Of a stretch of 64,000 bases of DNA, positions 26,934 through 35,744 are shown one piece after another. Position 1 is the first letter of the stretch. Each line of letters starts with the position of its first letter. Origin of the DNA: Janibacter massiliensis (GTDB taxonomy: Bacteria > Actinomycetota > Actinomycetes > Actinomycetales > Dermatophilaceae); assembly GCF_900289115.1 (NCBI RefSeq), contig NZ_LT985196.1, positions 999,904 through 1,063,903 on the forward strand, in the 5' to 3' direction. The position numbers were made by a program, and so were the translations under genes. Below the pieces are notes generated by a model. The model was not told the origin of the DNA. It saw only the letters and a program-made list of their open reading frames with translations, and made no database searches.

Positions 26934-27713
26934 ATGAGCTCCGTCGCTCAGCACCACGAGCACACCCCGACGCACGCGCGGCCGATCGCCGCCCGCACCG
27001 TCGGGCTGTCGAAGACCTACGGCAAGGGGGACGCGCAGGTCGTCGCCCTCGACGACGTCTCGGTCGACTTCGAGCAGGGGCGCTTCACCGCGGTCATGGG
27101 CCCGTCCGGATCGGGCAAGTCGACGCTCATGCACTGCGCCGCGGCGCTCGACCGCGCCGACCGCGGCCAGGTCTTCATCGGCGAGCAGGAGATCACGGGC
27201 CTGAAGGACAAGGCGCTGACGAGGCTGCGTCGCGACCGCATCGGGTTCATCTTCCAGGCGTTCAACCTCGTCCCGACCCTCTCGGCGAAGGAGAACATCC
27301 TCCTGCCGCTGGCCATCGCCGGCCGCAAGCCGGACCAGGCCTGGTACGACACCGTCATCTCGACGACGGGCCTGGGCGACCGGCTCCGTCACCGTCCGAG
27401 CGAGCTGTCCGGCGGCCAGCAGCAGCGCGTCGCGTGCGCGCGGGCGCTCGTCAGCCGGCCGGAGATCATCTTCGCCGACGAGCCGACCGGCAACCTCGAC
27501 TCGCGCTCCGGCGCAGAGGTGCTCGACTTCCTCCAGCGCAGCGTCGAGGAGTTCGGCCAGACGATCGTCATGGTGACGCACGACCCGATGGCGGCGAGCC
27601 ACACCCACCGGGCCGTCTTCCTCGCCGACGGTCAGATCCGGGACGACCTCGCCGACCCGACGGCGGACTCCGTCCTCGACCGGATGCGCTCGCTCGACAC
27701 CCGGGCGGCCTGA
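26934..27713 (+). CDS. ABC transporter ATPase, MacB/LolD type
   Basis: 259 residues. Walker A GPSGSGKST, Q-loop FIFQAFNLVPTLSA, signature ELSGGQQQRVACARAL, Walker B IIFADEPTGNLDS and H-loop VMVTHDP are all intact. The LVPTLSAKEN and DEPTGNLDSRSG forms belong to the MacB/LolD/FtsE branch. Powers the permease encoded 2 bp downstream. Start chosen at 26934 (AAGG 9 nt upstream). Cytoplasmic face of the membrane. Confidence 0.92.
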   Translation: MSSVAQHHEHTPTHARPIAARTVGLSKTYGKGDAQVVALDDVSVDFEQGRFTAVMGPSGSGKSTLMHCAAALDRADRGQVFIGEQEITGLKDKALTRLRRDRIGFIFQAFNLVPTLSAKENILLPLAIAGRKPDQAWYDTVISTTGLGDRLRHRPSELSGGQQQRVACARALVSRPEIIFADEPTGNLDSRSGAEVLDFLQRSVEEFGQTIVMVTHDPMAASHTHRAVFLADGQIRDDLADPTADSVLDRMRSLDTRAA

Positions 27714-27715
27714 GC

Positions 27716-30262
27716 ATGCTGCGCGCATCCCTGAAGAACCTGCTGTCGCGCAAGATCCGGCTCGTCATGAGCTCGATCGCGATCGTCCTGGGCGTCGGCT
27801 TCGTCGTCGGGTCGCTCATCTTCGGCGACATGCTCAAGGCGACCTTCGACAACATCATGCGCGGGAGCGTCGGCGACGTCGTCGTCGCCCTGCCTGCCCA
27901 GCAGGGCGGTGGCGGCGCCCCGGTGGGGGTCAACCGGACGATCCCGACAGCGACCGTCAAGAAGATGTCGCAGGTCGACGGCGCAGCGCGGGCCGACGGC
28001 TGGGTGACCGACTCGTCGACCTTCGTCGTCGACAAGGACGGCAAGCTCGTCGGCGGCAACGGCGCGCCGGGGCTGGCCTTCAACTACAGCGACGTCCCGT
28101 CGGTCACGCAGGACCACGTCGTCGCCCTCGTCGGGGGCCGCGCCCCGACGAAGAAGGGCGAGGTCGCCCTCGACGAGGGCACCGCGAAGAAGGCGGGATA
28201 CGAGATCGGTGACGAGGTCACCTTCGTCACCTCGGGGGCGACGCCGCGGCTCACCTCGACGCTCGTCGGCACGGTCGAGTTCGGCGGTGGCGGCCTCGCC
28301 GGCGCATCCCTGACCTTCTTCGACACCGCCTCGGCGCAGGAGTACTACCTCGGCGGCAAGGACGCGTACACCGAGGTCTGGGTCACCACCGAGGACGGCG
28401 TCAGCCAGGACGACCTCGCGAAGGAGGTCGCCCCGCTCGCACCGAAGGGCTTCGAGACCAAGACGGGGCAGAAGGCGGGTGACGACGCCGCGGCGTCGAT
28501 CGGTGACGCGCTGAAGTTCGTCAACTACTTCCTGCTCGTCTTCGCCGGGATCTCCCTGTTCGTCGGCGCCTTCCTCATCGTCAACACCTTCAACATCCTC
28601 GTCGGCCAGCGGGTCAAGGAGCTCGCGCTCTTCCGCGCCATGGGCGCCTCGCGCGGTCAGGTGACGCGCAGCGTCCTCCTCGAGGCGCTCATCGTCGGCC
28701 TCATCGGGTCGGCCATCGGGGTGCTCGTCGGGATCCTGCTCGCGATGCTCATCTCCGCGCTGTTCGCGGCGTTCGGGCTCGACCTGTCGGGGACCGGTCT
28801 CGTCATCAAGCCGCGCACGATCATCACCGCCTTCCTCATCGGCGTCCCGGTGACGATGCTCGCGGCCTACCTGCCCGCGCGGAAGGCCGGCCGGGTGGCA
28901 CCAGTGCAGGCCATGGGCGACGACCCCGCGATGCCGAAGGAATCGGCCATCCGGACCCTCGTCATCGGGTCGGTCCTCACCGCGCTCGGCGTCGTGGGCA
29001 TGGTCTTGGGGCTGTTCACCGACATCTCGAACCCGGTGATCTACCTCGGGCTCGGGATCCTCCTGGTGATGCTCGGCGTCGCCGTCGTCAGCCCGGTGTT
29101 CGGGCGGCCGTTCATCGTCGCCATCGGTGGCCTGTACCGCGCCGTGTTCGGGCAGGTCGGCACGATGGCCGAGCGGAACTCGGTGCGGAACCCGGGCCGG
29201 ACGGCGGCGACCGCGTCGGCGCTGATGATCGGCGTCACGCTGGTGACGATGATGAGCGTCTTCGGGGCGTCGGCGAAGAAGAGCATCGAGGCGACGATCA
29301 GCGAGGGCTTCACGGGCGACTACGTCGTCAGCAACGCCATCGGCCAGCCGTTCTCGCCCGAGATCACGAAGGAGGTCGCAAAGGTCGACGGGATCGCCGC
29401 GGCCTCGCCCCTCCGCTTCGCGCCGGTCCAGCTCGCTGGTGGGCAGACGATGGTCGTCGGTGTCGACCCGAAGATCTACCCGGCGTTCGACGACGTGACG
29501 GTCGAGGGCGGATCCCTCTCGGAGCTCGGGCCCGGCGAGGTCCTCCTCGACAAGCCGCAGAGCGCTGGGCACAAGGTCGGCGACGAGCTGACGGTCGCGG
29601 TTGGCGGGAGCGAGTCGACCGTGCGCGTCGCCGGCTTCTTCGAGCCGGAGGGCCTGCTGCAGGACACGAAGGCGCTCATGTCGCTCGACGGCCTCGATGC
29701 CCTGTCGATCAGGCCGCAGGACGCGCTCGTCTACGTCCAGCGTGAGCCCGGCGCCGACCCGGCGGCGACGAAGGCCGACCTCGACGCGATCGTCAAGGAC
29801 CTGCCGACGGTGACGATCAAGTCCAAGTCGGAGTTCGTCGACGAGCAGTCGAAGCAGATCGACCAGCTGCTCTACATGATCTACGCATTGCTCGGCCTCG
29901 CACTCGTCATCGCGATCCTCGGCGTCGTCAACACGCTCGGGCTCTCGACCATCGAGCGGACCCGGGAGATCGGCCTGCTGCGGGCCGTCGGGCTCAGCCG
30001 CCGCCAGCTGGCGGGGATGATCACGCTCGAGTCGGTCGTCATCTCGCTGCTCGGTGCCGTGCTTGGCGTCGGCCTGGGGGTCGTCTTCGGCGTCGCCCTG
30101 CAGCGGGCGTTGCGGGACGACGGCATCGGTCAGCTGGCGATCCCGTGGGCGCCGATCGTCGTGGTCCTCGTGGCGTCGGTGATCGTCGGACTCATCGCGG
30201 CGATCGTCCCGGCGATCCGCGCCGCCCGGATGGACGTCCTCAAGGCCATCCAGACGGTCTGA
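27716..30262 (+). CDS. FtsX-family ABC permease with two MacB domains
   Basis: 848 residues. Begins MLRASLKNLLSRKIRLVMSS, then a first transmembrane helix, a large periplasmic-side region, three helices (one reads FNILVGQRVKELALFRAMGAS just after it), a mid-protein pair of helices, a second extracytoplasmic region and three C-terminal helices with LSTIERTREIGLLRAVGLSRRQ. The duplicated FtsX core with the coupling helix (LxRAxGxSR) in both halves is typical of actinobacterial permeases that export peptides, lipids or lipoproteins; substrate unknown. Forms a two-gene unit with the ATPase. Confidence 0.9.
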   Translation: MLRASLKNLLSRKIRLVMSSIAIVLGVGFVVGSLIFGDMLKATFDNIMRGSVGDVVVALPAQQGGGGAPVGVNRTIPTATVKKMSQVDGAARADGWVTDSSTFVVDKDGKLVGGNGAPGLAFNYSDVPSVTQDHVVALVGGRAPTKKGEVALDEGTAKKAGYEIGDEVTFVTSGATPRLTSTLVGTVEFGGGGLAGASLTFFDTASAQEYYLGGKDAYTEVWVTTEDGVSQDDLAKEVAPLAPKGFETKTGQKAGDDAAASIGDALKFVNYFLLVFAGISLFVGAFLIVNTFNILVGQRVKELALFRAMGASRGQVTRSVLLEALIVGLIGSAIGVLVGILLAMLISALFAAFGLDLSGTGLVIKPRTIITAFLIGVPVTMLAAYLPARKAGRVAPVQAMGDDPAMPKESAIRTLVIGSVLTALGVVGMVLGLFTDISNPVIYLGLGILLVMLGVAVVSPVFGRPFIVAIGGLYRAVFGQVGTMAERNSVRNPGRTAATASALMIGVTLVTMMSVFGASAKKSIEATISEGFTGDYVVSNAIGQPFSPEITKEVAKVDGIAAASPLRFAPVQLAGGQTMVVGVDPKIYPAFDDVTVEGGSLSELGPGEVLLDKPQSAGHKVGDELTVAVGGSESTVRVAGFFEPEGLLQDTKALMSLDGLDALSIRPQDALVYVQREPGADPAATKADLDAIVKDLPTVTIKSKSEFVDEQSKQIDQLLYMIYALLGLALVIAILGVVNTLGLSTIERTREIGLLRAVGLSRRQLAGMITLESVVISLLGAVLGVGLGVVFGVALQRALRDDGIGQLAIPWAPIVVVLVASVIVGLIAAIVPAIRAARMDVLKAIQTV

Positions 30263-30279
30263 CCCGCCCGGCACCGGAC

Positions 30280-30312
30280 GGGGCCCCCGGAGCAACGCGC
30301 TCCGGGGGCCCC
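30280..30312. terminator. Terminator between convergent permease and WXG100 genes
   Basis: Perfect 14-bp stem GGGGCCCCCGGAGC with its complement and loop AACGC. It lies 17 nt after the permease stop and 10 nt from the WXG100 stop on the other strand. Confidence 0.85.
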
Positions 30313-30322
30313 GTCGGGTCGG

Positions 30323-30622
30323 TCAGCGGCCGCGGCCGAAGCTGCGGGTGTTCGCGTCCTCGACCTCGGCGTACTGGTCGCCGACCTGGCCGAGCACCTG
30401 CCCGATCGAGTCGAGCGACTCGCGCACCTGCCGTGCGGTGTCCTTCCACTCGAGAAGGACCTCCTGGAAGCTCGTCGACGCCGAGCCCTTCCACGAGTCC
30501 TCGAGCGCCTTCAGGCGGCCGGTCATGGACCCGACGAGGGACTCGATCTCCCCGGACATCCGGCCGATGTCGCCGGAGCCGTCCTTGATGCGGGAGGTGT
30601 CGACCTGGAACTGCGTGCTCAT
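30323..30622 (-). CDS. WXG100-family type VII secretion target (Esx-like)
   Basis: 99 residues, two helices around the turn DSWKGSAS, which is the WXG motif (Trp-Lys-Gly) at residue 43-45. YAEVEDANTRSF near the C-terminus fits the YxxxD/E secretion signal of ESX substrates. AAGGGG 6 nt before the ATG. These proteins are exported as dimers by type VII systems. No second Esx gene or secretion ATPase lies in the window; the upstream partner is a DUF2339 membrane protein 13 bp away on the same strand. Confidence 0.85.
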   Translation of the reverse strand: MSTQFQVDTSRIKDGSGDIGRMSGEIESLVGSMTGRLKALEDSWKGSASTSFQEVLLEWKDTARQVRESLDSIGQVLGQVGDQYAEVEDANTRSFGRGR

Positions 30623-30635
30623 GGGATTCCCCTTC

Positions 30636-32537
30636 TCACGGTGTGGGCCCGGTGGTCGGGCCCGCCACGTCGACGCTAGGGATGTCGGGGGATCCGGCCG
30701 GGCGGTTCTCCACAGGGGTGCCGGGAGCGCCGTCCTCGGACGACTCGCGGCGAGCGGCCGCGAGCGCCCTCGCGTAGACGACGCCCATCGTCAGGAGGAT
30801 CGGGCCGGCGGCGAGGAACCCGCCGACGAGGAACAGGCCGGAAAGCGCGGTCGCGTCGAACAGGACGAGCTTGAGCACCGCGACCGACGCGAGCCCGATC
30901 GACACGTGCACCCGAGCCGTGCCGCGCAGCACCCGGCGGGTCAGGAGCAGGGCGACGGCGCAGGCGAGGAGGAGCACGCTCGCGAGGGCGTGCCCGGCGA
31001 CGAAGCCCGAGTGCGGCATCCCGAGGCGGACGCCCAGGGCGGTGACGGCCGCGGTGATCGCCGCGAGGGTCCAGCCGAGCGCGGCGATGCCCACCGGCAC
31101 GGCCCACGGCCGGTTCGTCCGGCGGCCGTCCTGCAGCCGGGTCGCGACGGCGCAGGTCGCCGCGACGAGACCGAGCGCGAGCGGCTCGGCGACGCCGAAG
31201 TCGCCGGCCCAGCCGCGGTAGGCGAGCAGGCCGATGAACGGCGTCGTCGTGGCGGCTGCCGTCACGCCGGTCGTCGCTGCCGCGAGGCTGACCCAGCGGT
31301 CCCGCACGACGAGCGCCGCGAGGACCAGGACGAGGGCCCCGAGGGCGAGGCGGGCCGGCACCCAGTGCCCCGGGCCGTCGTGGACGGCCGCGACGTGGAC
31401 GCCCAGGGCGACCGCGGCGGCGAGGTACGGGGTGAGGCGGTGCAGCGGCGCGGCGGCGTCGTCGGGACGCGCCACGAGCCACGCCAGCGCGGCGAGCCCG
31501 GTCGCGCCGACGACGAGGGCGAGCCCGAGCCAGCCGGGCACGTGGGCGCTCGCGACGAGCAGGGGCAGCCACCCGAGGACGGCGAGGACACCGACCTGGC
31601 GGGGAGCCACCCGCGTGCGGAACGCCGCGGCGCTCGTGCCGAGGATGAGCACCGCGAGGACGAGGGCGAGCGCGACGTGCCCGAGCTGCTCGCTCCGGCC
31701 GGTCGCCTCGAGCGCGGCGAGGGTGACCATGATCGCGGTCGGGACGACCCGCGCCAGCTCGAGGACGTGCCACCGGCGACCGACCTGCGCCGGCCACGAG
31801 GCGAGGGTGAGCACGACGAAGAACGCGCTCGTGACGAGACCGGGGCCGTGCGCGAGCCCGGGACCGAGGAGCGCGACCCCGAGCACGGCGACGCACCCGA
31901 GGAACTCGCTGCGCCACCACCGCGCGACGGACAGCCCGAGCGCCCCGACGAGGGTGGCGAGGGCGAGCCCGACGACGTCCGGGAGGAAGTGGTACGTCAG
32001 GGTCGCGCCCATGATGTCCAGGTAGGCGGCGGCGACGGAGGTCGCGGCGAGGGCGAGCGACCCGGTGTGGTTGCGCCGCCGGACGAGCGCCGCCGCGACG
32101 GCGAGCGCCACGGCGACGAGCGCCCCGGCGATCACCCGGGGCAACGGGCCGAAGATGCCGACCGCGATCGCCAGCTGGATGAGGAAGACGACACCGAGGA
32201 GGGTGACGAGCGCGCCGGCCCCACCGATCAGAAGGGACACCAAGGACGTGCGCTGCCACCACGGCTCGCGCGAAGGAGCCGTCTGCACCGGGGCCATGGG
32301 CGGGAGCGGCGAACCGTGGCCGGGCGTACGCGGCGGCGGTGGGACGACCCGCGGCTGCGCCGGGGTCGGGACCGCCGGGGCCGGGAGCGAGGATGGCGCC
32401 GGGGACGCCACGGTTGCGCCCTCCCGCTCCAGCTGGGCGCGCAGCCGCGCGAGGCCGTTCCCGACGGCGTACATCTGGGCCATCGCGGCGGCGAACTCGG
32501 ACTCGAGACGTCGAACGTCCTCGGTGTGCGTGGTCAT
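30636..32537 (-). CDS. DUF2339-type polytopic membrane protein
   Basis: 633 residues. N-terminal 40 residues form a short coiled coil (VRRLESEFAAAMAQMYAVGN), then a Pro-rich linker to about residue 95 and, to near residue 600, a run of some 18-20 hydrophobic helices made of Ala/Val/Leu with GLALATLVGALGLSVARWWR-like loops. This is the layout of DUF2339 membrane proteins, whose function is unknown. No SD; GATGCT on the minus strand lies 6 nt before the ATG. Precedes the WXG100 gene by 13 bp; a direct repeat TGAGTA-N6-TGAGTA lies 45-62 bp upstream. Confidence 0.75.
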   Translation of the reverse strand: MTTHTEDVRRLESEFAAAMAQMYAVGNGLARLRAQLEREGATVASPAPSSLPAPAVPTPAQPRVVPPPPRTPGHGSPLPPMAPVQTAPSREPWWQRTSLVSLLIGGAGALVTLLGVVFLIQLAIAVGIFGPLPRVIAGALVAVALAVAAALVRRRNHTGSLALAATSVAAAYLDIMGATLTYHFLPDVVGLALATLVGALGLSVARWWRSEFLGCVAVLGVALLGPGLAHGPGLVTSAFFVVLTLASWPAQVGRRWHVLELARVVPTAIMVTLAALEATGRSEQLGHVALALVLAVLILGTSAAAFRTRVAPRQVGVLAVLGWLPLLVASAHVPGWLGLALVVGATGLAALAWLVARPDDAAAPLHRLTPYLAAAVALGVHVAAVHDGPGHWVPARLALGALVLVLAALVVRDRWVSLAAATTGVTAAATTTPFIGLLAYRGWAGDFGVAEPLALGLVAATCAVATRLQDGRRTNRPWAVPVGIAALGWTLAAITAAVTALGVRLGMPHSGFVAGHALASVLLLACAVALLLTRRVLRGTARVHVSIGLASVAVLKLVLFDATALSGLFLVGGFLAAGPILLTMGVVYARALAAARRESSEDGAPGTPVENRPAGSPDIPSVDVAGPTTGPTP

Positions 32538-32581
32538 GCCACCAGCATCGGCCGGAGGCGTCGGCGGGGGCTGAGACGCCG

Positions 32582-32599
32582 TACTCAGCGTCCTACTCA
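32582..32599 (-). promoter_or_regulatory. Direct repeat TGAGTA-N6-TGAGTA upstream of DUF2339 gene
   Basis: Two TGAGTA hexamers 12 bp apart start to start (shown as TACTCA on the plus strand), between the DUF2339 start and the sensor kinase stop. Direct repeats with about one-turn spacing are the usual target of OmpR-family regulators. Confidence 0.4.
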
Positions 32600-32642
32600 A
32601 CCCTGCCCGGCACCTCGAGGCGCGAGCTCGTCCGCCGCGCGC

Positions 32643-34115
32643 TCAGCTCGGGGACAGCGGGAGCCGGACGCGGAAGGTCGCCCCGCCGCCGTCGGTCTCG
32701 AGGACCTCGACACGGCCGTGGTGGTGACCGACGATCGCCGCGACGATCGCGAGTCCCAGACCGCTGCCGCCGCGCTCGCGGGATCGGGCCTTGTCGGCGC
32801 GGAAGAAGCGTTCGAAGACGCGCTGCGCGGTCGCCTCGTCGATGCCCGGGCCGTGGTCGCGCACCTCGAGGATCGCGTCCGTGCCGGTCGTCCCGATGGC
32901 GACCTCGATCGGGGTCCCGTCCGGGGTGTGGGTGATCGCATTCGTCAGCAGGTTGCCCAGGACCTGGCGCAGCCGTGCGTCGTCGCCGGGGACGACGACG
33001 GGCTCGAGCTCCCCGTCGAGCCCGACGAGCCGGATCGTGCGGCGCGGTGCGCGCGCCCCGGCGTCCGTCGTCGCCTCGGCGGCGAGGACGAGGAGGTCGA
33101 CGCTGCCGATGAGCAGCGGCCGCTCCTCGTCGAGCCGGGCGAGCATGAGGAGGTCGTCCACGAGCGTCGACATCCTTCCGGCCTCGCCCTCGATGCGTGC
33201 CATGACCTGGCTCAGCCGCTCCGGCCCGGACACCGCGCCCTGCCGGTACAGCTCGGCGTAGCCCTTGACGGTCGCCAGGGGGGTGCGCAGCTCGTGGCTG
33301 GCGTCGGCGACGAACTGCCGCATCTTCGCCTCGGAGGCCTCGCGCGCGGCGAACGAGTTCTCGATGCGGCCGAGCATGACGTTGAGCGAGTGCGACAGGC
33401 TCGCGACCTCGTCGTCGTTGCTGCGCACCGGGATGCGTCGGGTGAGGTCGCCGCCGGCGATGGCGGCCGCGACGTCCTCGATCCGGCGCAGGGGCCGGAA
33501 CGCGCGGTGGATCGCGAACCACCCCAGGAGCAGCGTGAGGACGAGCGCCGTCAGCCCGACGAACCACGTGAGCGTGACGAGCCGGCGCACCGTCGTCTCG
33601 GTGTCGTCGAGGCTGACCCCGACGGCGAAGGTCGCGTCGTCGCCGCGGATCGTTCCGGCGATGAACCGCCACCGGTGCTGCCCGTCGACGGAGGTCACGG
33701 TGAACGGCTGCCCGCCGCGCTCGACGACGTCCTCGCGGCTCAACGGCGGGAGGGCCGGGGGCGAGGACGACCCGCGCGGCACGATGAGGCTCGGGTCGTT
33801 GCCGTCGGTCGGGATGTAGGCGAAGGCGTAGGTCGTCGGGACGTCCTCGATGCTGCCGGTGCGGATGCCGGCGACGCCCTGCTGGCCCACGGGCTCGGCG
33901 GCGGCGCGCAGCTCGTCGTCGATGCGGCGGTGCAGGTCGCGGTCGAGCAGCCACGCCGAGGCGGTGCTCGTCACCGCCAGCGCACCGATGAGCAGGACGG
34001 CGAGGATGAGGACGAGCCGCTCGCGCAGCGGGACGGCCTCGAGGGCCCGGACGAGCCGGTCCGGCAGGGGCGCCCGGCGCGAGAGCGAGGGGTCGACCGG
34101 CTCCCGCGAGCTCAC
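32643..34115 (-). CDS. Sensor histidine kinase (TcrY/TrcS-like)
   Basis: 490 residues from GTG overlapping the regulator stop by GTGA. Transmembrane helix near 33-52 (LVLILAVLLIGALAVTSTASAW), extracytoplasmic sensor of about 130 residues, second helix near 190-212, HAMP domain (FRPLRRIEDVAAAIAGGDLTRRI), dimerization/phospho-acceptor helix FVADASHELRTPLATVKGYAEL with the His, then N box (LLTNAITHTPDG), G1 (VRDHGPGI), F (RFFRA) and G2 (GSGLGLAIVAAI). Phosphorylates the adjacent response regulator; signal unknown. Confidence 0.92.
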   Translation of the reverse strand: MSSREPVDPSLSRRAPLPDRLVRALEAVPLRERLVLILAVLLIGALAVTSTASAWLLDRDLHRRIDDELRAAAEPVGQQGVAGIRTGSIEDVPTTYAFAYIPTDGNDPSLIVPRGSSSPPALPPLSREDVVERGGQPFTVTSVDGQHRWRFIAGTIRGDDATFAVGVSLDDTETTVRRLVTLTWFVGLTALVLTLLLGWFAIHRAFRPLRRIEDVAAAIAGGDLTRRIPVRSNDDEVASLSHSLNVMLGRIENSFAAREASEAKMRQFVADASHELRTPLATVKGYAELYRQGAVSGPERLSQVMARIEGEAGRMSTLVDDLLMLARLDEERPLLIGSVDLLVLAAEATTDAGARAPRRTIRLVGLDGELEPVVVPGDDARLRQVLGNLLTNAITHTPDGTPIEVAIGTTGTDAILEVRDHGPGIDEATAQRVFERFFRADKARSRERGGSGLGLAIVAAIVGHHHGRVEVLETDGGGATFRVRLPLSPS

Positions 34116-34855
34116 TCCTGGCCCGGCGGCACGCGCAGGACGTACCCGACCCCGCGCTTGGTGTGGATGAGCGCGGGCGCGCCGTCGGCGTCGATCTTGC
34201 GGCGGAGGTAGGAGATGTAGGACTCGACGATGCCGGGCTCGCCGCGGAAGTCGTAGTCCCACACGTGGTCGAGGATCTGGCTCTTGGACAGCACCCGGTT
34301 GGGGTTGAGCATGAGGTACCGCATGAGCTTGAACTCGGTGGGGGACACGGAGATCGGGCGGCCGCCGCGGCGCAGCTCGTGCGCCTCCTCGTCGAGCTCG
34401 AGGTCGTGGAAGCGCAGGACGGCGCTGTCGTCGACCTCGCCGCGGGTGCGCCGGAGGACGGCGCGGATGCGGGCGATGACCTCCTCGAGCGAGAACGGCT
34501 TCGTCACGTAGTCGTCCCCGCCGACGGTCAGACCCTTGACCTTGTCGTCGAGCGAGTCGCGGGCCGTGAGGAAGAGCACCGGCGCGTGGATGCCCTTGCC
34601 GCGGAGCATCTGGGTCACGGTGAACCCGTCGAGGTCGGGGAGCATGACGTCGAGGACGACGAGATCGATGTCGTTCTTCGTTGCCAGGTGCAGCGCGGTC
34701 GCGCCGTTCTCCGCGGCGAGGACCTCGAAGCCGGCGAACCGCAGCGAGGTGCCGAGCAGGTCCCGGATGTTCGGTTCGTCCTCGACGACGAGGAGCCGCG
34801 CCTCGGGGACGCCCGAGCCGGTGGTGGGGGCGGTGGTCTCGGCGGGAGGGCTCAC
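34112..34855 (-). CDS. OmpR-family response regulator (TcrX-like)
   Basis: 247 residues. Receiver domain: acidic pair VVEDEPN, phospho-acceptor Asp in LVVLDVMLPDLDGF, switch Thr in FLTARD, Lys in VTKPFS. Winged-helix DNA-binding domain: FKLMRYLMLNPNRVLSKSQILDHVWDYD and RRKIDADG followed by TKRGVGYVLR. Two consecutive GTG codons begin the frame; the second (34855) is preferred because GACACT on the minus strand lies 6 nt before it. Coupled to the sensor kinase. Confidence 0.92.
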   Translation of the reverse strand: MSPPAETTAPTTGSGVPEARLLVVEDEPNIRDLLGTSLRFAGFEVLAAENGATALHLATKNDIDLVVLDVMLPDLDGFTVTQMLRGKGIHAPVLFLTARDSLDDKVKGLTVGGDDYVTKPFSLEEVIARIRAVLRRTRGEVDDSAVLRFHDLELDEEAHELRRGGRPISVSPTEFKLMRYLMLNPNRVLSKSQILDHVWDYDFRGEPGIVESYISYLRRKIDADGAPALIHTKRGVGYVLRVPPGQE

Positions 34856-34858
34856 CAC

Positions 34859-35042
34859 ACCAGTGTCCGACCGTTCGCTGGGAGGCCGCTGGACGGTGCT
34901 GGCGTGTGGCAGCCGCGTCTGCCGCGGCTCTGGCCACCTGCCGCGGCCACGGTCGCGGCGTCCGGCCCGAACTGCGGCGCGGGGGTGCGCGACGGATCGA
35001 GGCCGAGAAGGAGGCCCGAGAGGGCCGGGGCGCGGAGCCGGG
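34859..35042. other. Intergenic region, no gene supported
   Basis: 184 bp between the HAD gene and the response regulator, both on the minus strand. Contains two copies of CTGCCGCGGC but no convincing promoter hairpin or ORF. Confidence 0.4.
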
Positions 35043-35693
35043 TCAGACGACGTCCCGCAGGACGACCCCGGCGAGGTCGTCGACGACGTCGATCGCTCCG
35101 GCCTCGCGGAGCTCTGCGTCGGCGAAACCGCCGGAGCGGACGCCGATCATCGGGGCGCCGAGCCGTCCGGCGGCCTCCGCGTCCCACGTCGTGTCGCCGA
35201 TGACGAGGGCGTGGCGACCCCCGCTGCGCTCGAGGGCGATCCCCAGGATGTCCGGGTCGGGCTTGCTCGCGTCCGCGTCGTCGCTCGTCGTCACGGCGTC
35301 GAGCTCGACCCCCGGCAGCATCTCGAGGACGCCGTCGACATAGCTCTGCTTGCCGCTCGAGGCAAGGGCGACCTTGAGGCCCAGGGCCTTCGCGTCGTCG
35401 ATGACCTGCCGCGCGCCGGGCAGGAGCCGGACGGCCGAGCGCATCGGCTCGTACTCCTCCTCCCACCGCTGCCGCAGGGCGTCGCCGAGCTCGTCCTCGA
35501 CCGACTGCCCGGCGACGTGCGCGGGCAGCTTGTCCCCGCCCATGCCGATGGCCTTGTGGACCCGCCACAGCTGGACGTCGACCCCGTGCGCGCCGAAGGC
35601 CCGGAACCACGCGACGGCATGGTGGTACGTCGAGTCGATGATCGTGCCGTCGACGTCGAGGAGGAGGGTGTCGATCCGCGGTGAGTCGGTCAT
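35043..35693 (-). CDS. HAD-superfamily hydrolase, beta-phosphoglucomutase-like
   Basis: 216 residues from MTDSPR, with GGGAGG 8 nt upstream. Motif I LLLDVDGTIIDST, cap domain with MGGDKLPAHV, motif II ASSGK, motif III SKPDPDIL, motif IV VIGDTTWDAEAAGRLG. The cap and SSGK/SKPDPDI pattern are those of the PGMB/phosphatase branch of subclass I HAD enzymes. Cytoplasmic; substrate unknown. Lies between the XPB gene and the two-component system. Confidence 0.85.
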   Translation of the reverse strand: MTDSPRIDTLLLDVDGTIIDSTYHHAVAWFRAFGAHGVDVQLWRVHKAIGMGGDKLPAHVAGQSVEDELGDALRQRWEEEYEPMRSAVRLLPGARQVIDDAKALGLKVALASSGKQSYVDGVLEMLPGVELDAVTTSDDADASKPDPDILGIALERSGGRHALVIGDTTWDAEAAGRLGAPMIGVRSGGFADAELREAGAIDVVDDLAGVVLRDVV

Positions 35694-35744
35694 GCCGTCA
35701 TCCTCCCGCGTCCCGCCGCCGCGCACCGACCCGGCGGGCCGGCC

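Noticed and set aside
27632..30295. Open frame of 887 codons antisense to the FtsX-type permease
   Set aside because: Charged low-complexity protein with no domain, opposite a clear membrane protein gene.
30348..34211. Open frame of 1287 codons spanning WXG100, DUF2339 and sensor kinase genes on the opposite strand
   Set aside because: Covers three well-supported genes and their gaps; product is Arg/Gly/Asp-rich without any recognisable fold.
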